Shown here piece by piece: positions 10,655-19,406 of a stretch of DNA of 64,000 nt; the first letter of the stretch is position 1; each line of letters starts with the position of its first letter. A model generated the notes under the pieces. It saw only the letters and a program-made list of their open reading frames with translations, ran no database searches and was not told the origin of the DNA. The translations under genes and the position numbers were made by a program. Origin of the DNA: Meconema thalassinum (Eukaryota; Arthropoda; Insecta; Orthoptera; Tettigoniidae); NCBI GenBank assembly GCA_946902985.2, contig OX336389.2:1077855788-1077919787 (forward strand), in the 5' to 3' direction.

Positions 10655-11337
10655 ATGGAATTGACAACAACAAACTCTCCTTCTACTGATGCTGGCACGT
10701 GGAATAAGAAGCAACCAATAGTTGCAGACATTCGCAAGCTACCAAACGGCAGTTTGGAACTTGCTTACTGTATGTTAAATAACGGCAATATACCTTCATT
10801 CAGCCCCGTGATCACATGGGTTGCAGCATATTGTGAAAAAACTCTTTCTTCTTTTTTGACTCTATTAAGAATAAATATGAATATTTAGTTGTATATAATT
10901 TGCCACATGAATTTTCTTTGTTTGCACTAAAAGCACTTTCCCCCGACTCATTATTCGATCTTAATACGATTGATGGAATGTCAGTCCTAATGTTGAGGCA
11001 TAGCCATCGTTTACCTACAGATTGTCCAAAACATTTACCATCTCTTGCAATGGGAAGCAATAGTTGTGCTAAATTCAATGTCAATGCTGTTCAACATTGG
11101 TTAAATTCTTCTGATGGCATCATGAAAATCATGTGTTCGATAATAAACAAGTTTCGAAACAATGGATTTCGAGGTTTTAATAAGTTTGATTGGAACTACT
11201 TTCCTATAAACATACTGACTATATATGAACCACAACGAATTCGTATAGAGTGGGAACATCTACCAGATCATCTAAAGAGAAAATTTCAACTGTTTCATCT
11301 TCGCTGCAAATGTGATAACTGTAATCGCTATCTATAA
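10655..11337 (+). pseudogene. Unknown Polinton protein, one frame break
   Basis: About 227 residues from ATG 10655 (a short Ser/Thr-rich leader, then W-N-K-K-Q-P-I-V-A-D-I) in two frames that switch at a T6 run (10852-10857). The C-terminus is basic and ends in C-K-C-D-N-C-N-R-Y-L, three closely spaced cysteines that could bind metal. I recognise no family. It lies directly after the MCP, in the virion block, so a structural or assembly role is possible. A polyadenylation signal follows at 11525-11530. Confidence 0.55.
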
Positions 11338-11648
11338 AAGGTGATTAATTAAATCTACTAGTGTCATTGACCGCTATACATATTTTGTTTTAGTTTGCTT
11401 TTTAACACAGTGTATATTTTTTTGTCTACAGAAAATAATCATCTGGACAACTAAAAGAAGAAGATCATCTCAACACACCCACACTCATCTGGACAACTAA
11501 AAAGAATGAGATTACTTCAAGGGAAATAAAATTGTATTAATTGTAATTCTAAATGAATTAAGAAGAAAAGGTCTTTTGTACCATTTCATATTAAAGTTCT
11601 TATTAATGATCAATTACCTCCTCACTCCACATGTAAATAAAATAATAT
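11338..11648. other. Gap with short direct repeat and polyadenylation signal
   Basis: The motif CATCTGGACAACTAAAA occurs twice (near 11440 and 11488). AATAAA at 11525-11530 probably serves the genes to the left. No coding potential is seen. Confidence 0.5.
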
Positions 11649-11735
11649 TGTCAGGTGAGGGATTCGAACCCTCGCTTTCAATTTCTGAAAATTAGATCTT
11701 AAGTCTAACGCCTTAGACCGCTCGGCCAACCCAAC
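11649..11735 (-). tRNA. tRNA-Leu (anticodon UAA) inside the Polinton
   Basis: Read leftward, the sequence folds as a complete class II tRNA. The acceptor GTTGGGT pairs with ACCTGAC (two G-U pairs), the D arm is GCC...GGC, and the anticodon stem TTAGA/TCTAA closes a CTTAAGA loop with anticodon TAA. A long variable arm closes with TTTC/GAAA, and the T arm is GAGGG-TTCGAAT-CCCTC, with discriminator A. The A box (TGGCCGAGCGG) and B box (GGTTCGAATCC) are intact. A T4 Pol III terminator lies 7-10 bases past the 3' end (plus-strand AAAA at 11639-11642). There is no intron, no encoded CCA, and no SINE-type tail. It would read UUA codons, which this element uses heavily. Confidence 0.93.
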
Positions 11736-11839
11736 ACATGCAAACCATGCATATTAGCCAACGTGTTTTGTTGATTCATCTCAGTTCGCATTTAGCTTCG
11801 TGTGGTGAACATCTTTCCTTTGTGAAGTAAAGCAGCATC

Positions 11840-12460
11840 ATGAAGTATTTTAATTGTGTAAAGTATTCCAAAAAACAGTTAATGCAAATGATATTGAGTC
11901 AAAAAGAAATGAATTTAAAATCTGAAAGAGATCGGCTAAAAACATTTAAGACCTGGTCTTCAGACAGTTTTACGAACACTGCATGGTTAGCAGCTGCAGG
12001 ATTTTACTATTGTGGATATAAGGATATGGTTAGGTGTGCTTTCTGTAATCTGCAACTTAGTTATTGGGAAGAAGATGATGATCCGTTTGAAGAGCATAAG
12101 AAATGGGCTTTTTCTTGCCCTTACGTAAACATTATTTCTCCTAGCATAGAATTGAAATCTGAATATGAAAGACTTAGAACTTTTCAAAATTGGCCTCTTC
12201 CCTGTCCAAACGAATTTTGTTTAGCATCAGCAGGATTTTATTATACTGGTCATGGTGATAAGGTGAAATGTACATTCTGTAAGATTGAAATTGAAAATTG
12301 GAAGGAAAACGATAATCCTTTAAATGATCATGAAAAATGGGCGCCATATTGGCCATATTTAAGAGGGTTTTACGTAGGCAACGTTGATTTAAATCCTGAA
12401 AATCCTATTATTATTCCATATAATACAAGTTATGATACGTGTGGAAGCAATATATGTTGA
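11840..12460 (+). CDS. IAP-like protein with two BIR domains, no RING
   Basis: This 206-residue protein has two baculovirus IAP repeats. BIR1 (about 28-95) has the full zinc set C66, C69, H86, C93. BIR2 (about 107-174) has C144, C147 and H164, but tryptophan at 171 where the last zinc cysteine belongs. Both have the R-L-x-T-F-x-x-W start and A-x-A-G-F-Y-Y core. After BIR2 the chain ends with D-T-C-G-S-N-I-C; no RING finger follows in any frame. IAPs bind caspases or IAP antagonists and block apoptosis in insects, and large insect viruses carry them. A role in keeping infected cells alive is inference. The frame is intact. Confidence 0.9.
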   Translation: MKYFNCVKYSKKQLMQMILSQKEMNLKSERDRLKTFKTWSSDSFTNTAWLAAAGFYYCGYKDMVRCAFCNLQLSYWEEDDDPFEEHKKWAFSCPYVNIISPSIELKSEYERLRTFQNWPLPCPNEFCLASAGFYYTGHGDKVKCTFCKIEIENWKENDNPLNDHEKWAPYWPYLRGFYVGNVDLNPENPIIIPYNTSYDTCGSNIC

Positions 12461-12509
12461 TGTGATGTGATTTTTTGTGCAGTGTGCATTCTCAGACGTA
12501 AACGTAGAC

Positions 12510-13206
12510 ATGCTGAAGTTTGTTAAGCAGTCAAACACTCTACCAGTAATTTCATTTACTAATGCTGAAAACCAGAGTAAAAGTGAAAAAAAAAGCATGG
12601 TGTTTTACTACCGAACAATATTCGATGTATCATTTGCGGTCCATCGAACTGTGGCAAAACAAACGTAATGCTAAATTTATTATGTCATAAAAATGGAGTT
12701 CGTTTTGAAAACGTTTATATTTATTCTAAATCACTTGCTCAAAGTAAGTATGTTGAATTAAAAAAGTTTTTGGACTCCATAAAAGAAATAAAAAGTGATT
12801 TTTTTCCGATAATGATGAAGTTATGCCTCCAGAAATGGCTAGAAAAAACTCTATATTTGTTTTTGATGACGTAGCCAGCAATAAACAACAACACATGAAA
12901 GATTATTTCAGTAGAGGTCGTCATCACGACGTTGACGTATTTTATCTTTGTCAAACATATTCTTGTATACCTAAGCATCTAATTAGAGATAACGCTAATG
13001 TTTTAATTCTTTTTAAACAAGACGGAACAAACTTGCGTCACGTATATAACGATCATGTAAATACAGATATGAACTATGATCAGTTCTTTGATATTTGTTC
13101 GTATTGTTGGCAAAACTCTAAGTTTGGCTTTTTGGTTATCGATAAAGATAGCGATTTACAAAACGGTCGATATCGCAATGGATTTGATGTTTATTTTCAG
13201 TTATAA
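12510..13206 (+). pseudogene. FtsK/HerA-type genome-packaging ATPase, two frame breaks
   Basis: About 230 residues. Walker A is GPSNCGKT (near 12640) and Walker B is SIFVFDD (near 12850), followed by a sensor-like F-Y-L-C-Q-T-Y and a basic C-terminal part. This is the A32/FtsK-like ATPase that pumps DNA into capsids. The likely start is ATG 12510. Frame changes lie at an A9 run (12586-12594) and a T7 run (12799-12805), each one base; no other stops are seen. It follows the BIR gene by 49 bases and precedes the fibre-like gene. Confidence 0.87.
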
Positions 13207-13272
13207 ATATGACTTCAAAAAGAGCTAAATGCCCATTCGTGTTATAGCTTTTGCGTGGTTAACAACTTAACT

Positions 13273-14893
13273 ATGACATCGTTTAACAAAACCAATAATG
13301 TGTCTATCGGACGACCGACTTCACGACATGATATTGCAACTAAATCATATGTTGATGATAAGCTAGTGCAATATGGAAATCAACTAACAACAACAACAAG
13401 CGATGGACATCTAAGTATTAACGGCAAACGGTTAAAAAATGTTGGAACGCCAATACATGCTGAAGATGCGTGCAACAAAGGTTATGTACTGAAGTTATTG
13501 AATGAGCTAAATAAAATCGAGTCTAAAGAAGACATACAACGAAACTTTAACGACCTTAAAGGTTTAATTTTTTCAATTTGTAAAATAGAGAAAAAAGAAC
13601 TTGACTTTCAAAACAAACGTCTCGCGGGCTTAGCTTTACCATCATCTGCAAATGATGCAGTAAACCTTATTGCAATGCAGCAACATACATCGTATATAAA
13701 AAATATCTAGACACCCGAATAACCGAAGTGTTACAACGAGTAGAATTCATTGATGGTTTAGTGCGAAAATTTTCAGAAGATCACTTTCCGTATGATGAAG
13801 ATACTCTCGACTTGGGTAACAAAAGAATAAGAAATGTTAAAGATCCAATTCAAAATCAAGATGCGGTAACGTATTCTTTTCTTAAAACTCATGTAACAAA
13901 TGAACTCGATGAAATTAAAAAATCTCTTTTGAATATAAACAGAGATGATGAAACTGTAGATATGTTAAATAGAAGAATAACAAACATATCTCAACCAATT
14001 GATTCGTTAGATGCAATAAACAAATATTACTTAGAAACTTTGCTGCTTCTCGAAAAGATCTAGAAGACTTAATCACTAAATTTAATAAACAAAACTTTTT
14101 AAACGTAGACGATGGTGGAACTTTAAATATGACGAGTAAACGAATTACTCACGTAAACAATCCCACATACGATAACGATGTTGCAAATAAGACGTTTGTT
14201 GAACAATATGCCGCTTCCCGACGTGAATTTGATCAATTGAAACAAACTGTAAACAATCTACAACATCAAAAACAAACAAATGTTGAGTTTCCTGTTAACG
14301 ACCAAGATGTGACAAATAAACGGTTTGTAGAACACTATGCTGCTTCACGAACTGAAGTTAATCAACTAAAAGAAATTTTAAGCAATTTACAAACTCGTAT
14401 TGAGGGTGTTGTGAACAATCTCAATATTGTTAAAAAAGAAGATCTTGAAAGTTATGCTGCTGAATCCAAAGAGGAATATAACAAGTTAAAAACTGAACTA
14501 GAAAAAAATGAGCAAATGGTTAACAAAGAACCACTCGAAAGTTTTACTGCATCCAAAGAAGAATATGGTATATTAAAAGATGAAGTAAAGAAAAAGAACT
14601 TATCGAAATTTATTCTGAAATTCTCCAACACACCATCAATCCATTCACCAGTATACACGCTTCATAATCATAACATACAGTACCAACTTCCCTACAAAGG
14701 CATATTAAAACCAATTTTTGTTTCACCAAGATCTCCAATTGTGTATGCAATTTTAAATATACGTCGAGAGATTGAACTGGATGGCAGTGATATTGTTGTT
14801 GAAGAGCAAGATGAAATTCAGTTTCGACTTAGAGACCCTAAAAACATAAAACTGATGATCTTCCTCTTCAAATCGATTTTGAATATACTATAA
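13273..14893 (+). pseudogene. Fibre-like repeat protein, two frame breaks
   Basis: About 535 residues in three frames, built of at least seven copies of a module of the form K-R-I-x-N-V-x-x-P-x-x-x-x-D-A-x-N-K-x-Y-V-E. Examples are KRLKNVGTPIHAEDACNKGYV, KRIRNVKDPIQNQDAV and KRITHVNNP. Later modules join coiled-coil segments beginning Y-A-A-S-R. Such modules are seen in phage tail fibres and fibre-shaft-like viral proteins, which are trimers. The last 90 or so residues are strand-rich and could be a receptor-binding head. Frame changes lie at an A6 run (13698-13703) and at TTT (14039-14041); the extreme C-terminus may also be shifted, at an A4 run near 14850. Position after the ATPase fits a virion attachment protein; this is inference. 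Confidence 0.7.
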
Positions 14894-14925
14894 ATAAGTA
14901 AAACAACCACAATTTCAGTTTAGTC

Positions 14926-15833
14926 ATGGAGAAGAGCTCGAAGATTAAAGCTGGAAGTCGAGTAAAGGATAAACTTTCTCGCTTAAAAAAAGATGTTAAA
15001 GACAAGTATCTTTCACTTCAAAATGATGTTAGACGTAAAGAATTAGATATAGAGACTAACTTTAAACCAGTAACAAGTTCATTAAATCAACTTGTAGCTA
15101 TTGCTAATACGTCAACTCAAAATAAAGAAAATCGAAAGAAAAGGAAAATATGACGATTCTGAATCAACAGCTACTTCAGACGAAGGAGATGGAGATGGCA
15201 TCAAAATAATTTCACTACTTAACCGCTACTTTGATCCGTTCGTTAAACAAAACGTGGATAGAACATATGGTATAACGATAAGAAATGATAAACAATACTT
15301 GGGACGTGAACGAGTTTTCTTTGATAAAAAGTGGATAAAAGTTGGTGGTGAAAAATTTCCTATAACAGAAGGTCTACTTGAATTGATTCAAAGGAAAGTA
15401 CCAGACCCCACTCGAATAGATAGGAGTGATTTAAGTTCATATTTGAAATTATTAAATGTTTCAAACGTGCACAAAAGAAATTATACAAGCAATGCAGCTC
15501 CAAGAGGAACGCAATCTTATAAGTATAGACATATAATTGAACCCCTTCTCACTGAAGACATAGATAGAATTATAAAAACAGCAGATGAAAATGAAGAAGA
15601 AGCAAATACTACGATGCATACTGGATATGGTCCAAAAAAAACACATCACACCACAAGCCATTTGGAAATTTGAAGGCGGAAACAATATTGAATTCGTTCA
15701 CTGGAATGAACCAAACAAATTGGTATCAAGACTTAAAAAATTAATTGCATCGAAAGCTGTAGGTCACACAGGACTTGACAGCGAAATCTTTGCAATTGAA
15801 GAAGAACTAAGAAATGCAGGATATATTGAATAA
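14926..15833 (+). pseudogene. DUF8207-like Polinton protein, two frame breaks
   Basis: About 302 residues from ATG 14926. It has a lysine-rich coiled start, an acidic/Ser-rich linker, and then a domain with Y-G-I-x-I...Y-L-G-R-E, an I-T-E-G-L-L-E-L-I segment, a D-L-x-x-Y-L-K-L-L segment and K-Y-R-H-I-I-E-P-L-L. I recognise these as the DUF8207-type domain found widely in insect Polintons, of unknown function. The C-terminal part ends in a helical I-E-E-E-L-R-N-A-G-Y. Frame changes lie at an A4 run (15145-15148) and an A8 run (15634-15641). It precedes the integrase by 61 bases, which may mean a shared role at the DNA ends, but this is speculative. Confidence 0.7.
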
Positions 15834-15894
15834 AAATTCAAACGTTTGTAAATCAATGCACAGTATGTTATAAAACATTGTTTGGAAAATAACT

Positions 15895-16812
15895 ATGAAC
15901 GAAATCAGACGAGAAATTGCAAAAGAACTTCACGCACCGCTTAGAAAAAAGTTTAAAAAAAGACGTGTTATTAGCAAAGGAATCGATGACCTCCATGAAG
16001 CAGACCTTGTGGACATGTCCAAACTTGCAAAATGGAATAATGGATTTAAATATTTATTAACCATTATTGACGTTTACTCGAAATATGCATGGGCAATTCC
16101 TCTTAAAACCAAAAAAGGAAGTGAGATTGTAAAAAGTTTAAAATTTGTTTATTCTCAAAGTAAAAGATTGCCCAATTATTTTCACACTGATCGAGGAACG
16201 GAATTTTATAACAGTGAATTCAAAACATGGTCTCAGAAACAAAATCTAAAGCATTATTCCACTGGGAGATCCATTAAAGCGAGCGTGGTAGAAAGATTTA
16301 ATCGAACTCTTAAGGAATCGATGTGGAAAGAATTCACAACACGAGTTTCTTACCGATGGGTACATATTTTGCCTGAGTTATTAGTAAAGTATAATCACAA
16401 AATACATCGCAGCATCGGCATGAAACCTATTGATGTAAAAAGAAACAATCCACCCAGCTTGCCAACACAATATAATGAAACTTTAAGAAAACCAAAATAT
16501 AAAATCGGTGACATTGTAAGAATATCAAAAATCAAGAAACACTTCACCAAAGCCTACGAAGCTAATTGGACTACGGAATTATTTACAATTTATAAAGTTC
16601 AAAATACTAATCCACGAACATATCTTTTAAAAGATAATAAAACTTTGCCGATATTTGGAGCGTTTTATGAAGCAGAGTTACAACGAACCAAACATCCTAA
16701 TATTTACTTAGTCGACAAAGTACTACGTAGAAAAGGAACCCGAGCGTTCGTATCTTGGCTTGGATTCGATTCAACTCACAACTCTTGGATCCCCAACAAA
16801 AATATCTTCTAA
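15895..16812 (+). CDS. Retroviral-type integrase with C-terminal chromodomain
   Basis: Intact 305-residue frame. The RNase H-fold core has the catalytic triad: Asp in ADLVDM (about residue 37-40), D99 in FHTDRGTEF and E133 in VVERFNRTLKE, about 34 residues apart as in D,D35E enzymes. A basic N-terminal part (about 1-30) precedes it. An SH3-like block holds Y-K-I-G-D-I-V-R-I-S. A chromodomain (about 272-305, Y-L-V-D-K-V-L...W-L-G-F...S-W-I-P) ends the chain. The protein joins the linear element to host DNA and makes the 6-bp duplication seen here; the chromodomain may steer it to marked chromatin. A possible polyadenylation signal follows at 17116-17121. Confidence 0.95.
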   Translation: MNEIRREIAKELHAPLRKKFKKRRVISKGIDDLHEADLVDMSKLAKWNNGFKYLLTIIDVYSKYAWAIPLKTKKGSEIVKSLKFVYSQSKRLPNYFHTDRGTEFYNSEFKTWSQKQNLKHYSTGRSIKASVVERFNRTLKESMWKEFTTRVSYRWVHILPELLVKYNHKIHRSIGMKPIDVKRNNPPSLPTQYNETLRKPKYKIGDIVRISKIKKHFTKAYEANWTTELFTIYKVQNTNPRTYLLKDNKTLPIFGAFYEAELQRTKHPNIYLVDKVLRRKGTRAFVSWLGFDSTHNSWIPNKNIF

Positions 16813-16852
16813 TTACAACAGTGTAAGTTTTGTTTTTTAATTCCTTGCAAAA

Positions 16853-16853
<1 letters not shown>

Positions 16854-16881
<28 letters not shown>
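16854..16881 (+). repeat. (TTA)n microsatellite
   Basis: About nine TTA units shortly after the integrase stop. Confidence 0.95.
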
Positions 16882-16886
<5 letters not shown>

Positions 16887-17184
16887 AGTCTCTCTATATA
16901 TTTTTCAGCTCATTAAAACCAACACACGCAAGAAAGAAAGGAATGATTGTACTTACCCGTGCACAAGACCAGCATATTTCAACACTGCAAACAACACAGC
17001 ATCTTCAATTCTCCGCAGCTTGTTGGAAAAAGAACTACTTACCACTTTAAGAACGAAGATCATATCATTTTTTCACTATTTCATATTATATAATTAATGT
17101 AAACCACAAATGATCAAATAAATATATTTTAAAATAAATTACACTGCACATTTTTATTAAAAACAACCACTGTCCACCGTCCAT

Positions 17185-17746
17185 TTAATTCAAAATTTGA
17201 ACTTCTTCATCCATGTCCTCTTCCACACGCTCCCCAACACTCCCATCTTCTTCTCTTTCTTCTCTTTCCTCTTCTTCTTCAGCTAGAAGAGGAGGAAAGT
17301 ACGCCATTACATCTTGCAGCCTCAGAGTTGCATCACCGTCACTAAACATTCTAAGTCTGTTTATCATGACCTCTAAAATCCTGTCAGTTAATCCATTAAA
17401 GAAAATCTCCTGACAGTAATTGTTGTCTTTAAAGATTTCAGATATTTCTATATTGATAAGTTGTTTCTCCAACGCGGTGAAGCTATTGAAGATGATATCC
17501 TCTTCTGCTTTTCTTGATGAGGCAATGACGTTAAAATTCATCCTCCTCGCTTGGTCTGTAAGAACCCTGATTTTCTTCAGCTCCATCAACTTCTCTAACA
17601 ATGTGCTGCACAAAGTCATGGTGAACTAGTGAGTGCATCATGATATAAAACTCAGTGTTATGTACTATGGAGTTAAAGCTGCAAAAAGCTCTTTTAAACA
17701 TTTCACATGGAGCTCTGGGAACTGGCTTCAGATCTTGTTCTCTCAT
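17185..17746 (-). pseudogene. Leftward acidic protein gene of unknown function
   Basis: Two overlapping leftward frames: 17746-17531 (71 residues, begins M-R-E-Q-D-L-K-P-V) and 17619-17185 (144 residues). The second has amphipathic helices (LLEKLMELKK) and a glutamate-rich tail (EEEEEREEREE) coded by a TCT-type repeat. They overlap for about 90 bases, so they may be one gene with a frame break there, or the shorter frame may be the true gene. Polyadenylation-type TTTATT (17153-17158, AATAAA when read leftward) fits a leftward transcript converging on the integrase. I recognise no family. Acidic tails are common in DNA-mimic and histone-binding proteins, but nothing specific supports that here. 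Confidence 0.5.
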
Positions 17747-18345
17747 TAAAAATTACAGACTTGACTAATGATGGCTATGAAATTAAAAACAAACACACCA
17801 AGATTCATTTCACACTTGACTTATAAAACAGCGTAACCAGATTTAGATCATGAAGCAAGCCGGAACACAAAAAATGTTAACATCATTTAAATTAAACAGA
17901 CATAACATAGCGACAACGAGTAACACAAGTTCACTCCCACGCTCTGGTGATATATGGTGTACTTAAACAGAGTCTAGCTTTACGACGCCACTTTACTTAC
18001 TTAGCGAGCGCGAGCAAAAAACTTTAACAGCTGTGCACCACATGTGTGGAGAGCGCGGGCTGGTCTCACGGCTCTCTCGACCGGCGCGAGCAAAAAAAAC
18101 AAACAGAACAGCCGCGCGCCACATGGCGGGAAGCGAGCCAGCTATGTTGACTCCCTCGCCGTACACTCTCATTCAAAAGTAATGAAACCCAAGACTCTCT
18201 CCACTCCCTTGAACAAATACCTAAATATAATTCAATAATCAATCAATAATTAATAGCCATGATACACAGCTGACCTCTGCTGACCTCTCCATGCGAACAC
18301 AAGGCGTGGTGGTCATCCTAGCCATTAGCCAATCACCTGATCCCA
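17747..18345. repeat. Right subterminal region with end-specific motifs
   Basis: No gene is seen. 18025-18046 is the inverse of the 23-bp motif found twice near the left end, here TAACAGCTGTGCACCACATG. A diverged copy (AACAGCCGCGCGCCACATGG) lies at 18107-18126. The neighbouring GCGCGAGCAAAAAA tracts also recur. The leftward gene would start in this region. Confidence 0.65.
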
Positions 18346-18446
18346 CCTGGACCACGTGCTTGCTCTAAGGACCCATGACGTCATCGCGATTACGCAATAT
18401 CTGGTCGTGATGATGCAATATTCAAAGTGTTCCTTCTTATACTACT
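18346..18446 (-). repeat. Right terminal inverted repeat
   Basis: Reverse complement of the left repeat over about 101 bp, including the TGACGTCA palindrome (18376-18383). It ends CTTATACTACT. Confidence 0.92.
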
Positions 18447-18452
18447 CCCGTC
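18447..18452. repeat. Right target-site duplication, CCCGTC
   Basis: Exact copy of 896-901. Confidence 0.9.
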
Positions 18453-18981
18453 GCTCATGATACCTACTTCCTGGTTCCGTGCCATTAAATAAATACTTAT
18501 ACTGTACAATGTTAAAATATATACACTTCTAAACTGACTTCGGATCCCGCTATAAACAATATCTTAAATCTAAACAAATTATATGAGAGTCACTCACATG
18601 ACACAATACACTCTAATAAATAATTATTTAACATATAAATGCATCAGATAATATTATATATGGACGATTATATCAAATCGTAAGCCCCGAAAGTGAGGGT
18701 TCGATCCCTTGTGGTTCGGGAAGGTCACAAAACTTTATATAATCCCCACGATTTGTAGACGACTCAGATTCACCGTGACCTCTAAACGGAAGTACCTGAT
18801 TGGCAAGCAAGCATGTAACATGAATGGGCCGTTCAAAAGTTTCTCTATTCATTTCAAAACTTTCTTATTATGCTCAGAATTGTTGTGTTGGACTTGGCTG
18901 TCGATTGCTTAATCCTCTGACGAACAAAGTGAAGGAAATATAATGTACACTGTAAATGCACTGCAGAGCTCTTGTGCCTTT

Positions 18982-19029
<48 letters not shown>

Positions 19030-19225
19030 TGCGAGTTGTGTGAGGTATTCGAATTGTCAAAATCCTCCGAATTCAATGCACTAGAGTTTGCGGAAAATAA
19101 TAAACATGGCCAGCAAAATAATTTGTTAAGATTGTTGCAACCTGTTAAGCATGGGAACAAGTCGTACTGTGTTGTCTGGGTAGTTCTAGTTTAAGTGTTC
19201 TTTTGGTCATTATGGACAGATTTAA
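18453..19225. other. Right flank, no gene; (TTTC)n microsatellite
   Basis: No gene is seen. A (TTTC)n run of about 13 units lies at about 18978-19030. A T-arm-like GAGGGTTCGATCCCTTG at 18693-18709 is probably an old SINE scrap. The run explains the leftward lysine/glutamate frames there. Confidence 0.6.
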
Positions 19226-19406
19226 GGCTCGGTCAAACAGGAGCGCGGACTGTCCGCGCGAACGGAACGACCGCAGCCCACCGTGGACTAGGGTGGTCAA
19301 AGAGAATGCGGACAAGTTGAGGCGAACCAGTGTGAAAGCACTCGCGATCAAGTGCGCATTACATTGTTTTCTGCTCCTGGTATTTTAATTACCATTTTAA
19401 TTCAAC

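Larger units (their letters stand above)
902..18446 (+). mobile_element. Complete Polinton/Maverick element (adintovirus-like)
   Basis: This 17,545-bp element begins AGTAGTATAAG and ends with its reverse complement, CTTATACTACT, inside a perfect 6-bp target duplication. It carries every hallmark Polinton gene: protein-primed PolB, retroviral-type integrase, adenain-like protease, FtsK/HerA packaging ATPase, and hexon-like and penton-like capsid proteins. Accessory genes are a PLA2/pX protein, a BIR protein, a fibre-like protein, a DUF8207-like protein and a tRNA. The layout matches the animal Polintons also called adintoviruses, which are thought able to form virions. Coding sequence is AT-rich. 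Many genes have single-base frame breaks, so this copy as read would not make all its products. The exact ends and duplication indicate one clean insertion rather than a patchwork. Confidence 0.95.

Noticed and set aside
18693..18709. GAGGGTTCGATCCC, a T-arm-like stretch suggesting a tRNA
   Set aside because: No matching acceptor, D or anticodon arm around it; probably a SINE scrap.
18854..19194. Lys/Glu-rich and Phe/Leu-rich open frames
   Set aside because: They are translations of the (TTTC)n microsatellite.
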